Shown here: in pieces, positions 5,930 to 12,961 of the stretch
Layout: each line of letters begins with the position of its first letter
How positions within the stretch are numbered: position 1 is the first letter of the stretch
Assembly (NCBI GenBank): GCA_903877945.1
Contig: CAIRFY010000664.1
Coordinates: 1 to 19,586 of the forward strand
DNA: 19,586 nucleotides
Direction: 5' to 3'
From: an uncultured Oscillochloris sp.
GTDB taxonomy: Bacteria > Chloroflexota > Chloroflexia > Chloroflexales > Chloroflexaceae
Position numbers and translations under genes: made by a program
The notes under the pieces: model-generated
What the model saw: only the letters and a program-made list of their open reading frames with translations
Database searches by the model: none
What the model was told of the DNA's origin: nothing

Positions 5930-6940
5930 CTACTCAACCAATGTGCTGAGGGCGTTGTACATGGCCACGGCCGCATCATCCTGCTCATTGCACGGGTCAA
6001 TCCCGGCGTGACCAAGGTAACGTCGGTACGCACCCTCAAGATCTATTCGCAGGCCAAGGTTATCGTAGGCGTGGAGCAGAATAGCAACCACATCATCGGC
6101 GGTTGGGTCAACTTCCAGTGCCCGACGGCAGAAGAGAACGCACTGCCGATCATTGCCCTGTTCCGAGGCATAGCTTGCCAGGCGCTCGGCGGCGATCACA
6201 AAGCTATTGGAGATCATTGTTCGGCGCTCGGTGCCCCAGTCACTTGCACGCGGGAGATCCCGCATATAGGGGCCATCGTAGAGCGAGATCACCTGGTGGT
6301 ACAGCGCGATAGCCTCCGCAAGACCGTCGCGATCCTCGCGCTGGGTTGCCAGATCATACGTGCGTTCAAAGTGATCGGCATCGCACAGGTAGACCGCCGG
6401 GTTCAGGGCGCAGTGGTCACGGTCTACCACCAGAGCCTGCTGGGCGAACTCAGGCGACCCCAACTGGGTGAGCATCTGGCGCAGCGCGCCCAGGGTGCGC
6501 GAGAAGCTGGCAGCACTCACGGGGGCACCCCAGACGGCCTCTGCCAGATCTGCCCGGCTGGCACCCCGACGCCCGCAGTGGACGAGGTAGGCAAAGATTC
6601 CTTGCACCTTCCGACTACCGGCACGCCCACCCTCAGCTTGCGACCAGTCCTGCGACATCACCTCGCGGCTATGCACAAAGACCTGGAGATCGCCAAGGCA
6701 GCGCACGTAGATACCGCGAAACGGCTCCAGGGCAATGTTGAGACCACTCGTTTCCGACACAGATTGCAGGGCAGCACGGGCCTGAGCGCGGATTTCAGGG
6801 TTGGAGTCATCGAGCAAACGACGCAGGTAGGTCAGACCGCGTTCACCATAGGTCGCAAGCAGAAGAACGCCGGCTTGGCGGCGCACCGCCGAGTCGGCGT
6901 TGATCAGGAGTGGGAGGTAGAGCGCGGTCGGATTGCCCAT
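5930..6940 (-). CDS. HEAT-winged helix-BTAD (SARP-like) transcriptional regulator
   Basis: 336 residues. Residues 1-62 resemble one or two HEAT repeats (LLINADSAVRRQAGVLLLATYG, then LLDDSNPEIRAQARAALQ). Residues 77-160 look like an OmpR/SARP winged helix: VRCLGDLQVFVH, then SRKVQGIFAYLVHCGRRGASRADLAEAVWG and SFSRTLGALRQML. Residues 185-315 match a bacterial transcriptional activator domain (BTAD) of TPR-like helices, with CDADHFER, AIALYHQVISLYDGPYMRDLP, WGTERR and CRRALEVDPTADDVV. DNA binding and activation are inferred from family. ATG 6940 lies 8 nt after the stop of the MshEN-GAF gene, so the two are surely co-transcribed and likely work together. SARP proteins usually start at the winged helix; the HEAT extension is unusual. 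No ATPase domain is present. Confidence 0.85.
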   Translation of the reverse strand: MGNPTALYLPLLINADSAVRRQAGVLLLATYGERGLTYLRRLLDDSNPEIRAQARAALQSVSETSGLNIALEPFRGIYVRCLGDLQVFVHSREVMSQDWSQAEGGRAGSRKVQGIFAYLVHCGRRGASRADLAEAVWGAPVSAASFSRTLGALRQMLTQLGSPEFAQQALVVDRDHCALNPAVYLCDADHFERTYDLATQREDRDGLAEAIALYHQVISLYDGPYMRDLPRASDWGTERRTMISNSFVIAAERLASYASEQGNDRQCVLFCRRALEVDPTADDVVAILLHAYDNLGLRIDLEGAYRRYLGHAGIDPCNEQDDAAVAMYNALSTLVE

Positions 6941-6948
6941 TGCGCCGC

Positions 6949-8073
6949 CTAGAATATATCGCCGAGCCAGCTTGGCGATGAGGAGGATGCGAGCGAGTTG
7001 AAAAGGAGCAGCATCCCGCCCATGGCAGCCGTGATACGAAGGAGCGAAAGATCGCTTTTGGTGAACTCACCGCCAGTCTTATTGATCAGTTGGAGTACCC
7101 CGCGAACCTGGCCAAGGGCCACAAGGGGAACACAGAGCATCGAGCGCGTCTGAAAGCCGGTCTGCCGATCAAAGGTAGCCTCAAAGCGCGTATCCTCGTG
7201 TACATTAGGGATGAGCAGGGACTCACCGTGGCGTGCGACCCAGCCGGCGATACCGTGATCCAGTGACAACCGACGCTGGCTTAATTCATTCTGGAAGGGG
7301 CCGATCACCACATCAAAGACGAGCCGTTGATCCGTGGGGTCGAGCCGAAAGAGCGTTCCCGCTTCGACGGAGATTAAATCGCGGACAATCGTCATCAGCT
7401 TGACCAGAGCGTCTTGTGCGGTCAAGGCCATTGTGACGCTGCGGATCAGCGTGGAGATCGTTTGCATCTCGAACTCGTTACGGCGCTTCTCCTCCAGCGC
7501 GGTACTCAGCCGACCATACGCCCGAGCCTGGTCAATATAGCGTATCACAAGGGATTGCGCCTCGGGCGACAGGGTATCGTCTGTGGCACTAGGAGGGATT
7601 AAGCCGACAATTGCGGCAGTAGCGGCCTCAGCGCCTAGGTGATCAACATAGTCGGCCGCGATCAAGAGGAGATCATAGACGGGTGGCCCATCGACAGCGG
7701 GAATGGTAGCCATCACGGTAGCAACGACACCGCAGGATGAGAGAAAGCTACACAGACCACGCTCAGATCGACGACTAAACACGAGGGCGCGGAGTTCAGT
7801 TTTACTTGGCACATAGGAGTCAAGCCGAGATACGATGTTCTGGCGCAGTTCACTCTGCTGACCTAAGACTCGCTCAAGCGATTTTCGGGAGATATAGCCA
7901 CAGCGAACTAAGATCTCACCCAATAAATCGTCTGGGTAATCCTGCTGCTGGAGGAGAAGCGTGGCGCTGATCTGCTCCTGTGTCACCAGACCCTCTGCGA
8001 CGAGCAGCGAGCCGAGAAGAGGAACGACGGGTTTTTTAATAAGTTCTTCAGTAACTTTCTTAACAGGTTGCAT
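6949..8073 (-). CDS. MshEN-like/GAF domain sensor protein
   Basis: 374 residues from ATG 8073, chosen for GGGAG 8 nt upstream; the frame stays open to a TTG at 8097. Residues 18-73 hold two copies of the MshEN (GspE/PilB N-terminal) pattern: LGSLLVAEGLVTQEQISATLLLQQ and LGEILVRCGYISRKSLERVLGQQ. Residues 93-145 (ALVFSRRSERG, then YDLLLIAADYV) look like a degenerate receiver-like alpha/beta fold. A helical linker at about 170-215 leads to a GAF domain at about 216-358, with GIAGWVARHGESLLIPNV, TRSMLCVPL and VRGVLQLINK. GAF domains sense small molecules or pair with other regulators; MshEN domains often bind cyclic di-GMP. No output domain is present, so the output is probably the BTAD regulator encoded 8 nt downstream. 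Soluble, no membrane segment. Confidence 0.85.
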   Translation of the reverse strand: MQPVKKVTEELIKKPVVPLLGSLLVAEGLVTQEQISATLLLQQQDYPDDLLGEILVRCGYISRKSLERVLGQQSELRQNIVSRLDSYVPSKTELRALVFSRRSERGLCSFLSSCGVVATVMATIPAVDGPPVYDLLLIAADYVDHLGAEAATAAIVGLIPPSATDDTLSPEAQSLVIRYIDQARAYGRLSTALEEKRRNEFEMQTISTLIRSVTMALTAQDALVKLMTIVRDLISVEAGTLFRLDPTDQRLVFDVVIGPFQNELSQRRLSLDHGIAGWVARHGESLLIPNVHEDTRFEATFDRQTGFQTRSMLCVPLVALGQVRGVLQLINKTGGEFTKSDLSLLRITAAMGGMLLLFNSLASSSSPSWLGDIF

Positions 8074-8168
8074 GATATAATCTCCCACCGGCAACAATCA
8101 TCGTACGACATACGAGTCAGGGGACGTGAGGCATCAGCGGGCTTGTTTTCCTCATCGTCATCTGGTTT

Positions 8169-8174
8169 ATTATA
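8169..8174 (-). promoter_or_regulatory. Possible -10 for the MshEN-GAF/BTAD operon
   Basis: TATAAT on the minus strand, about 95 nt upstream of ATG 8073, in an AT-rich patch between GC-rich repeats. No convincing -35 is seen, so this is tentative. Confidence 0.35.
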
Positions 8175-8242
8175 CATTACCACGCACACAGAGGGAACGA
8201 AGCGACATGCGAGGCCCGGGGCTGGTGCAATGTCGCCGGGCA

Positions 8243-8296
8243 GCCCTCACCCCCGGCCCCTCTCCCGCACGGGGAGAGGGGGCTGGGGGTGAGGGC
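8243..8296. terminator. CCCTCACCCCC hairpin (copy 4 of 4), possible terminator of the hydrolase gene
   Basis: GCCCTCACCCCCGGCCCCTC and GAGGGGGCTGGGGGTGAGGG pair almost fully around TCCCGCACGGGGA. It lies 36 nt downstream of the leftward hydrolase stop and upstream of the next promoter, a good place for a transcription end. No U-tract follows. Confidence 0.5.
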
Positions 8297-8331
8297 CGGA
8301 GGCTGACGTTGCCACAGCCCTCCATGCGCTC

Positions 8332-9201
8332 CTACGTCCCATGGCGCACAAGAAAGTCTGTCATCACCGCAATGTACTCGGGGGAGCGGGTGAGCGCGGT
8401 AATATGGCCCTGGCTGTAGAATGTATGAACCTCGGCCTGGGGATAGCACGTGCGCAGGGCCGCACGCTCAGCGGCGGAGAACAGCGGGTCATTCGCCGTC
8501 TCAAGCAGCAAGGTTGGGCCGCACCAGCGAGGAACTGTCTGGTGCTGAAGACTCTGCCGATCCATGTCGATCATCACCCGCACCCGGTTCACAAACTCGG
8601 GTACCGTGAGGGCCGCAACTACACCCTTAAAGTAATGCTGCCAGAAGCTGTGAGCTGGCGTGTCGCCCCTCAGGAGATTGCGCAGCACAAGAGCGATTGC
8701 TGCATGGAAGCCCAGGCGCGGCATGCGTGCGATGACCGCAATGGCAATCCCCAGAGCGATGGCACGATCCCGCCGGGCAACCCCGGTGTCACCGATCAGC
8801 AGGCTGGCCACTCGGCTGGCGTGGCGGGCGACAAGGTGCTGAGCTACCAGACCGCTGTAGGACGCCCCGATCACATGGATCGACCCGGCGGTCTCAGCTT
8901 CAAGCAGACCATCGATCCCGGCGAGGAGTTGTGCCAGTGAGCCAACATCGGCGGGGTAACTGGGGGCGATCACCCGGTGGCTCCGCTCAAAGGCGATGAT
9001 ATACGGGAACGCCATCTCGGCAATCCCTGGCGCTCCCGGCAGCAGCAGCAGGGTGTCGAGGCCGTGTCCGCCGACGACATAGCTCCAGGTGATGTCGGCA
9101 AAGGTGGAGCGGATCAGTCGGTGCGTTGAGCGGAAGGCCGATAGTTGTGAGTCGAGATCAAGACGCATGATGGAATCTAAATCAGGGCGAGAGATATTCA
9201 T
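8332..9201 (-). CDS. Alpha/beta-hydrolase fold protein
   Basis: 289 residues, cytoplasmic, no signal peptide. It shows the order of the fold: TLLLLPGAPGIAE (50-62) as oxyanion-hole strand, the nucleophile elbow HVIGASYSG with Ser114, LLLETANDPLF with Asp238, and SQGHITAL with His266. The triad Ser-Asp-His is complete. The elbow reads G-A-S-Y-S-G instead of the usual G-x-S-x-G-G, so one glycine is replaced by serine. A helical lid occupies about 145-215. ATG 9201 follows AGGTGAC on the minus strand by 7 nt. The substrate cannot be predicted; such proteins include esterases, lactonases and haloperoxidase-like enzymes. It is divergent from nadK and separated from downstream leftward genes by a hairpin. 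Confidence 0.88.
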   Translation of the reverse strand: MNISRPDLDSIMRLDLDSQLSAFRSTHRLIRSTFADITWSYVVGGHGLDTLLLLPGAPGIAEMAFPYIIAFERSHRVIAPSYPADVGSLAQLLAGIDGLLEAETAGSIHVIGASYSGLVAQHLVARHASRVASLLIGDTGVARRDRAIALGIAIAVIARMPRLGFHAAIALVLRNLLRGDTPAHSFWQHYFKGVVAALTVPEFVNRVRVMIDMDRQSLQHQTVPRWCGPTLLLETANDPLFSAAERAALRTCYPQAEVHTFYSQGHITALTRSPEYIAVMTDFLVRHGT

Positions 9202-9429
9202 ACTGCGTCACCTGCAAATGAAGGATTGACAAGGCAGAATCGTACATCAATGATACCTGAGAAAACGTCAACGCGCCCATACGATCATGACGAGTGATCC
9301 AATCGCGGGCGACGAGCATTGCATGCCTGAGGATCGCCGCATTGTCATGAGTCGCACATCGTCCCCGCTGCCTATCGCAATCCGTGGTATTCTTGCCTTC
9401 GACATGGTTCAGAACAGCTTTACAGTTTG

Positions 9430-9490
9430 GCGAGGACGCGAGGACGTGAGGACGCGATAGCATCGCTTCGTCGCATCCTCGCCTCGTCGC
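9430..9490. repeat. GCGAGGAC octamer hairpin (copy 2 of 3)
   Basis: Octamers CGAGGACG, CGAGGACG and TGAGGACG on the left face TCGCATCCTCGCCTCGTCGC on the right, giving an imperfect hairpin. It is followed within 5 nt by ACTGTCACGCTGAAA. Confidence 0.7.
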
Positions 9491-9570
9491 AGAACTGTCA
9501 CGCTGAAACCTGGCACCTGAACCTTGCCTTCTGTCATTTGTAGGGCGTGTTTCAATCTCGTGCGATAGTT

Positions 9571-9628
9571 CGGCGAGGAGGCGAGGAGGCAACGAGGCGA
9601 TGGAGTCGCATCCTCACGTCATCGCAAG
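9571..9628. repeat. GCGAGGAG octamer hairpin (copy 3 of 3)
   Basis: Units GGCGAGGA, GGCGAGGA, GGCAACGA and GGCGATGG precede GTCGCATCCTCACGTCATCGC. ACTGTCACGCTGAAA follows at 9629-9643, as after copy 2. It ends about 38 nt before the nadK start. Confidence 0.7.
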
Positions 9629-9665
9629 ACTGTCACGCTGAAAGTGTCTATTTCGGAGATACCGC

Positions 9666-10490
9666 ATGCGGCGTATCGCCATTATCTATAACCCTTTCTC
9701 TGAGTCGTCGATCACCCATTCAACTCAGCTCGCCAACTGGCTGCGTAACCACGAGATTGATGTTTGGCGCGGGATCTCACAGGAATGCCGCGAGTCCCCT
9801 CATGTGCTGGAGGAAGCCGATCTGATGGTGGCAATGGGGGGGGACGGCACCGTGCTGCGGGCGGCACGGTTGGCCTTCCCCACGAACCTGCCGGTGCTGC
9901 CGGTGGCCCTTGGGCACCTCAGCTTTATGGCCGAAATGGGCCCCGAGGAGCTGTACGCGAGCATGGAGTTGCTGCTCAGCGGCGGGGGTTGGCACGATGA
10001 GCGGGCAATGATCGAGGCGGCCCTCTGGCGCAATGGCGAGCAGGTGCTGAACTTTGTGGCCCTGAACGAAGTGGTGATGTCGCGTAGTGAGGTGAGCCGG
10101 GTGGTGAATGTGGAGGTGTCGATTGACGGCTCGCTGCTCACCAACTACCTGGCCGATGGCGTGATGGTCGCGAGCGCCACCGGGTCCACCGCCTACGCCC
10201 TGGCCGCCGGTGGTCCGATTGTCGATCCGCGCTCACGCACGCTGGTGCTGGTGCCGGTGGCCGCGCACCTGACCAACGTGCCCTCGATGGTACTCCACAG
10301 CGGCGCGGTGGTGACGTTGGCTCTGCGCAGCCGCCACCACGCCAGCATCGCCATCGACGGTCGCGGCAACCTGCCTCTGCGCGAGAACGACGAGGTGGTG
10401 GCCCGGCGTAGCTCGAAGGTCTGCACCTTCCTGCGGCTGCGCCCTAGCAATCAGTTTTACACGCAGTTGGCGGCTAAGCTCAGACGGTAG
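9666..10490 (+). CDS. nadK: NAD kinase (ATP-NAD kinase)
   Basis: 274 residues, normal length. It phosphorylates NAD to NADP in the cytoplasm. The signature GGDGT is at 58-62 after DLMVAMGG. NE (134-135) in LNEVVMSR and the second conserved block GVMVASATGSTAYALAAGGPIVDP (165-188) are present, with LVPVAAHL (195-202) following. Two positions differ from common versions: ATGSTAY where PTGSTAY is usual, and ALGHLSFMAE where NLGRLGFLTE is usual, so it belongs to a divergent lineage. ATG 9666 is preceded by GGAGAT (9655-9660). It is transcribed alone and ends in a strong hairpin at 10494-10530. Confidence 0.94.
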   Translation: MRRIAIIYNPFSESSITHSTQLANWLRNHEIDVWRGISQECRESPHVLEEADLMVAMGGDGTVLRAARLAFPTNLPVLPVALGHLSFMAEMGPEELYASMELLLSGGGWHDERAMIEAALWRNGEQVLNFVALNEVVMSRSEVSRVVNVEVSIDGSLLTNYLADGVMVASATGSTAYALAAGGPIVDPRSRTLVLVPVAAHLTNVPSMVLHSGAVVTLALRSRHHASIAIDGRGNLPLRENDEVVARRSSKVCTFLRLRPSNQFYTQLAAKLRR

Positions 10491-10493
10491 AAA

Positions 10494-10530
10494 GAGGGCG
10501 AAGGGAGAGTTTTGCTCTCCCTTCACCCTC
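10494..10530. terminator. Bidirectional hairpin terminator between nadK and the amidase gene
   Basis: GAAGGGAGAG (10500-10509) and CTCTCCCTTC (10515-10524) form a perfect 10-bp stem with a TTTTG loop, and outer GAGGG and CCCTC extend it. It starts 3 nt after the nadK stop and ends 8 nt from the leftward amidase stop. There is no long T-run on either side. Confidence 0.8.
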
Positions 10531-10538
10531 TCTTCACG

Positions 10539-12953
10539 CTACGGCATAGGAATGCCGAGAGTGGTGGCCCCGCCGCGTGCCCCGTCGCCGGGGAAGATTG
10601 AGCGCTCGGCGACGATTGGTTGGGTGGCGCGCACGACCGCGACCACCGAGCCTTCGTTGGGGTAGAGTTCGTGGACAGCTAGGGTGTAGCGGGCCTCGGC
10701 GGGTACACGAAATTGCTGCTTCGCCGTGGCTCCGTCGCCGAAGACGAAGCTCACGGTGACGGTGGTTGGTGCCTGGTTAGGGTTGCTCACGCACAGGTAG
10801 TAGGTCGAGTCGCTGGTGCGGCCATCGACAAAGGTCCAGCCGTAGCTCGGTGTCATCGCCCCTGCGCCCACCGTGCCTGCGGCGCTGTTGGCATCGTTAA
10901 AGGTAAGAACCCGCTCCACCGCCACTGGGCGGTCGGATGTCACCTCGGTTGAGATACCGACGCCGGGGACTACATCGTTGACGTTGATCACCTGTTGGGT
11001 ACGCGGCGGGATGGCGTAGCGGCGCGTTTTGCGCAGGCCGTCCGACCCCATGAAGACCGCCTCCACCTTGGACATCTGGTCGTTGGGGTTGAGCACCAGC
11101 AACCGCATCTGGAAACTGCCCTGGGTGGTTCCCTCGGCGAAGAGCCAGCGCCGCGAGAGCGTGTCGATGCCACGCCCGGTGCTCAGGCCCGTCTGGCGCA
11201 GGCCAAAGCGCATGGTGCGCTCCACAGCGATTGGTTGGGCGGCGATCACCCGCACACCAAAGCTGGCGGACGGCAGAAAGTCATTTGTCGCCACCACCAG
11301 CCGATCCTGCGCGTTGATCTGCACCTTCTGCTCAAGCTGCGTGCTGTCGCTGCGCATGTAGGTGATCGTCACCGGCACAGCGGTGGCCTGCGGGTTGAAC
11401 AGGATGAGGAAGGTGCGATTGGTATCCTCGGTGGAACCTTCGGCGAGGTACCAGATCCGCGAGAGCCGGTCGATGCCGGGGCCGCCGTCCACATCGGTGG
11501 TGAGGCCCATGTTGCGCTCGGCCAGGAGAGGCGCGCTCGACTCGACAATCATTGGCAACGAGGTCGTGCTGATGAAGGCGGTGTCGGTGATCAGATCATT
11601 CAGGATCAGGTCGCTGCGGGCACCAGCGGGTACACCGACGATCTGGGTGAACGGCGATTCCGCAGGGCGAATGAGCGTCACCTTGGCGTCGGCGGGGGCA
11701 CCGGTGGGATTAAACACGCTCAGGCGCTCGCTGTAGTCGGCGACGTTGCCCTCCGCAAAATACCAGCGCGCCCGCACGGTAGACTGGTCGGCACGGCTGC
11801 GGAGTTGCGGCAGCAGGCTGCGAGTAGCCTGATAGGGATCAGCGGCAGTCGGGTCAGCCTCGTTGTGGCCGGCGATATTCGGGCGCGAGGCGGGCTTATC
11901 ACCCTCCAGCACCGGGTGCTGCCCGCCGGGGGCAATATCATACGCCTGGCCGAGCCAGGCCAGCAGGCTGACCAGGGAGTTCTGGGCTGCCTCACTGGGC
12001 GCAAGATCCGGGGGGCCGATTACCGCAACATGAATGGCCGTATCGCCACCCGAGAGCCGACCCACATCTGAGGTCGGGCCACCCAAGCGACCCTCGAAGA
12101 TCGTGCCATCGGTGTCAATAACATAGTGGTAGGCCAGATCGTCCCAGCCGAGTACGCTGGTTTGATAGGCCAGCAGGGCACGCATCAGGTCGATGCTGTT
12201 GGACACCGTCGGGTCGGCAGCGATCTGGTGAACGATCACACCACGCGGGTCGCTGCGGTTCAGGCGGGCAGCCTCCACGCGACCGCTCCAGTCGCTGCGA
12301 CCGACCAGCACCGGACGCAGGGTGAGAGTCTCCTTTCCCGCGAGGATCGGACGACGCGGCATGCCCGCAGCGAGCGTCGGCGGATCTTGCGCCGTCTGGA
12401 GGTAGCTCACCGTTACCGAGTTGAGCGTTGCGGAGGCGCGGGCGACCTTACTGGTAAGGCTGGCCCGCAGTTGGAGGTAGCTGCTATCGGCGGGAAAGAC
12501 GAGGACGTTAGCGGAGGCGAAGGCTCCATCGTCGGCCTGTGAGCGAGCGTCGCCGCCATCGAGAGACTGCCACGCGCCCCAGCCATCATCAGGGTTGCCT
12601 TCTGTGGGCGGTGGGGTGGCCCGTGCGCGCAGCTCCAGCCGCACATCGGTACCCGTGATCTGCTCCGCGTCCCAGACAGCCCCGACCGTGTTAAAAGGAA
12701 ACGTCGTGGCAAAGGGCAGAGACAGGAAGACCCCGGCCACCTGATCTTCGGCGAGGCGCACCTCGCCCCCAGCGTTATTCGTCATTAGCAGGCCGCTGGA
12801 GGCACCGGCATCCCATTGGGCGACATCGCTCAGCTTCCAGGAGTCCACCCGTACCTGCGGTGCCTGCTGCGCACGGGCGGGTAGGGCGACGGAGAGCAGA
12901 ACAATGACGAACACAAGGGCGAGAGCGTGCGGAAGAGAGGCGCTTCGGCTCAT
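10539..12953 (-). CDS. Secreted PGRP/amidase_2-type protein with four WxFAEG repeats
   Basis: 804 residues. The signal peptide (8-28) ends PARA-QQ. Residues 35-190 are beta-rich, unassigned. Residues 212-385 resemble the N-acetylmuramoyl-L-alanine amidase/PGRP fold: GVIVHQIAADP (His242), LGWDDLAYHYVIDTDGTIFEG (270-288), AIHVAVIG (306-313) and IAGHNEADPTAADP (His363, Asp372). These fit an H-H-D zinc set, with Asp where many relatives have Cys. Four ~103-residue repeats follow, starting WYFAEG (397), WYLAEG (501), WLFAEG (603) and WTFVDG (706), each with an NP turn and an A-V-E-R or A-E-R-like end, similar to DUF5719-type modules. The predicted role is peptidoglycan binding or cleavage at the surface. 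ATG 12953 is 8 nt after the stop of the DUF4015 lipoprotein gene, with AAGGAAG as ribosome binding site, so the two are coupled. Confidence 0.87.
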   Translation of the reverse strand: MSRSASLPHALALVFVIVLLSVALPARAQQAPQVRVDSWKLSDVAQWDAGASSGLLMTNNAGGEVRLAEDQVAGVFLSLPFATTFPFNTVGAVWDAEQITGTDVRLELRARATPPPTEGNPDDGWGAWQSLDGGDARSQADDGAFASANVLVFPADSSYLQLRASLTSKVARASATLNSVTVSYLQTAQDPPTLAAGMPRRPILAGKETLTLRPVLVGRSDWSGRVEAARLNRSDPRGVIVHQIAADPTVSNSIDLMRALLAYQTSVLGWDDLAYHYVIDTDGTIFEGRLGGPTSDVGRLSGGDTAIHVAVIGPPDLAPSEAAQNSLVSLLAWLGQAYDIAPGGQHPVLEGDKPASRPNIAGHNEADPTAADPYQATRSLLPQLRSRADQSTVRARWYFAEGNVADYSERLSVFNPTGAPADAKVTLIRPAESPFTQIVGVPAGARSDLILNDLITDTAFISTTSLPMIVESSAPLLAERNMGLTTDVDGGPGIDRLSRIWYLAEGSTEDTNRTFLILFNPQATAVPVTITYMRSDSTQLEQKVQINAQDRLVVATNDFLPSASFGVRVIAAQPIAVERTMRFGLRQTGLSTGRGIDTLSRRWLFAEGTTQGSFQMRLLVLNPNDQMSKVEAVFMGSDGLRKTRRYAIPPRTQQVINVNDVVPGVGISTEVTSDRPVAVERVLTFNDANSAAGTVGAGAMTPSYGWTFVDGRTSDSTYYLCVSNPNQAPTTVTVSFVFGDGATAKQQFRVPAEARYTLAVHELYPNEGSVVAVVRATQPIVAERSIFPGDGARGGATTLGIPMP

Positions 12954-12961
12954 GGGCTTCC

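Larger units (their letters stand above)
9202..9665. other. Divergent gene-free spacer with octamer hairpins
   Basis: 464 nt between the divergent hydrolase and nadK starts. It contains two octamer-based hairpins (9430-9490 and 9571-9628), each followed by ACTGTCACGCTGAAA (9494-9508 and 9629-9643), and CAGCTTTACAGTT (9416-9428) before the first. Promoters for both genes must lie here, but I could not pick a convincing pair of hexamers. The leftward TTGACG near 9270 has no well-spaced -10. Confidence 0.7.

Noticed and set aside
5915..6952. Long open frame on the plus strand (345 codons)
   Set aside because: It is antisense to the HEAT-winged helix-BTAD gene, whose minus-strand translation has recognisable domains; the plus translation has none.
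9230..9285. Hydrolase promoter built on TTGACG on the minus strand
   Set aside because: The nearest -10-like hexamers (TATCAT, TACGAT) are spaced about 10 or 21 nt away, outside the normal range.
9182..9592. Minus-strand open frame of 136 codons upstream of the hydrolase
   Set aside because: Overlaps octamer repeats, has no domain pattern, and overlaps the hydrolase start in another frame.
10995..12071. Long open frame on the plus strand (358 codons)
   Set aside because: Antisense to the amidase gene; the translation has no domain-like pattern and reflects GC-rich codon structure.
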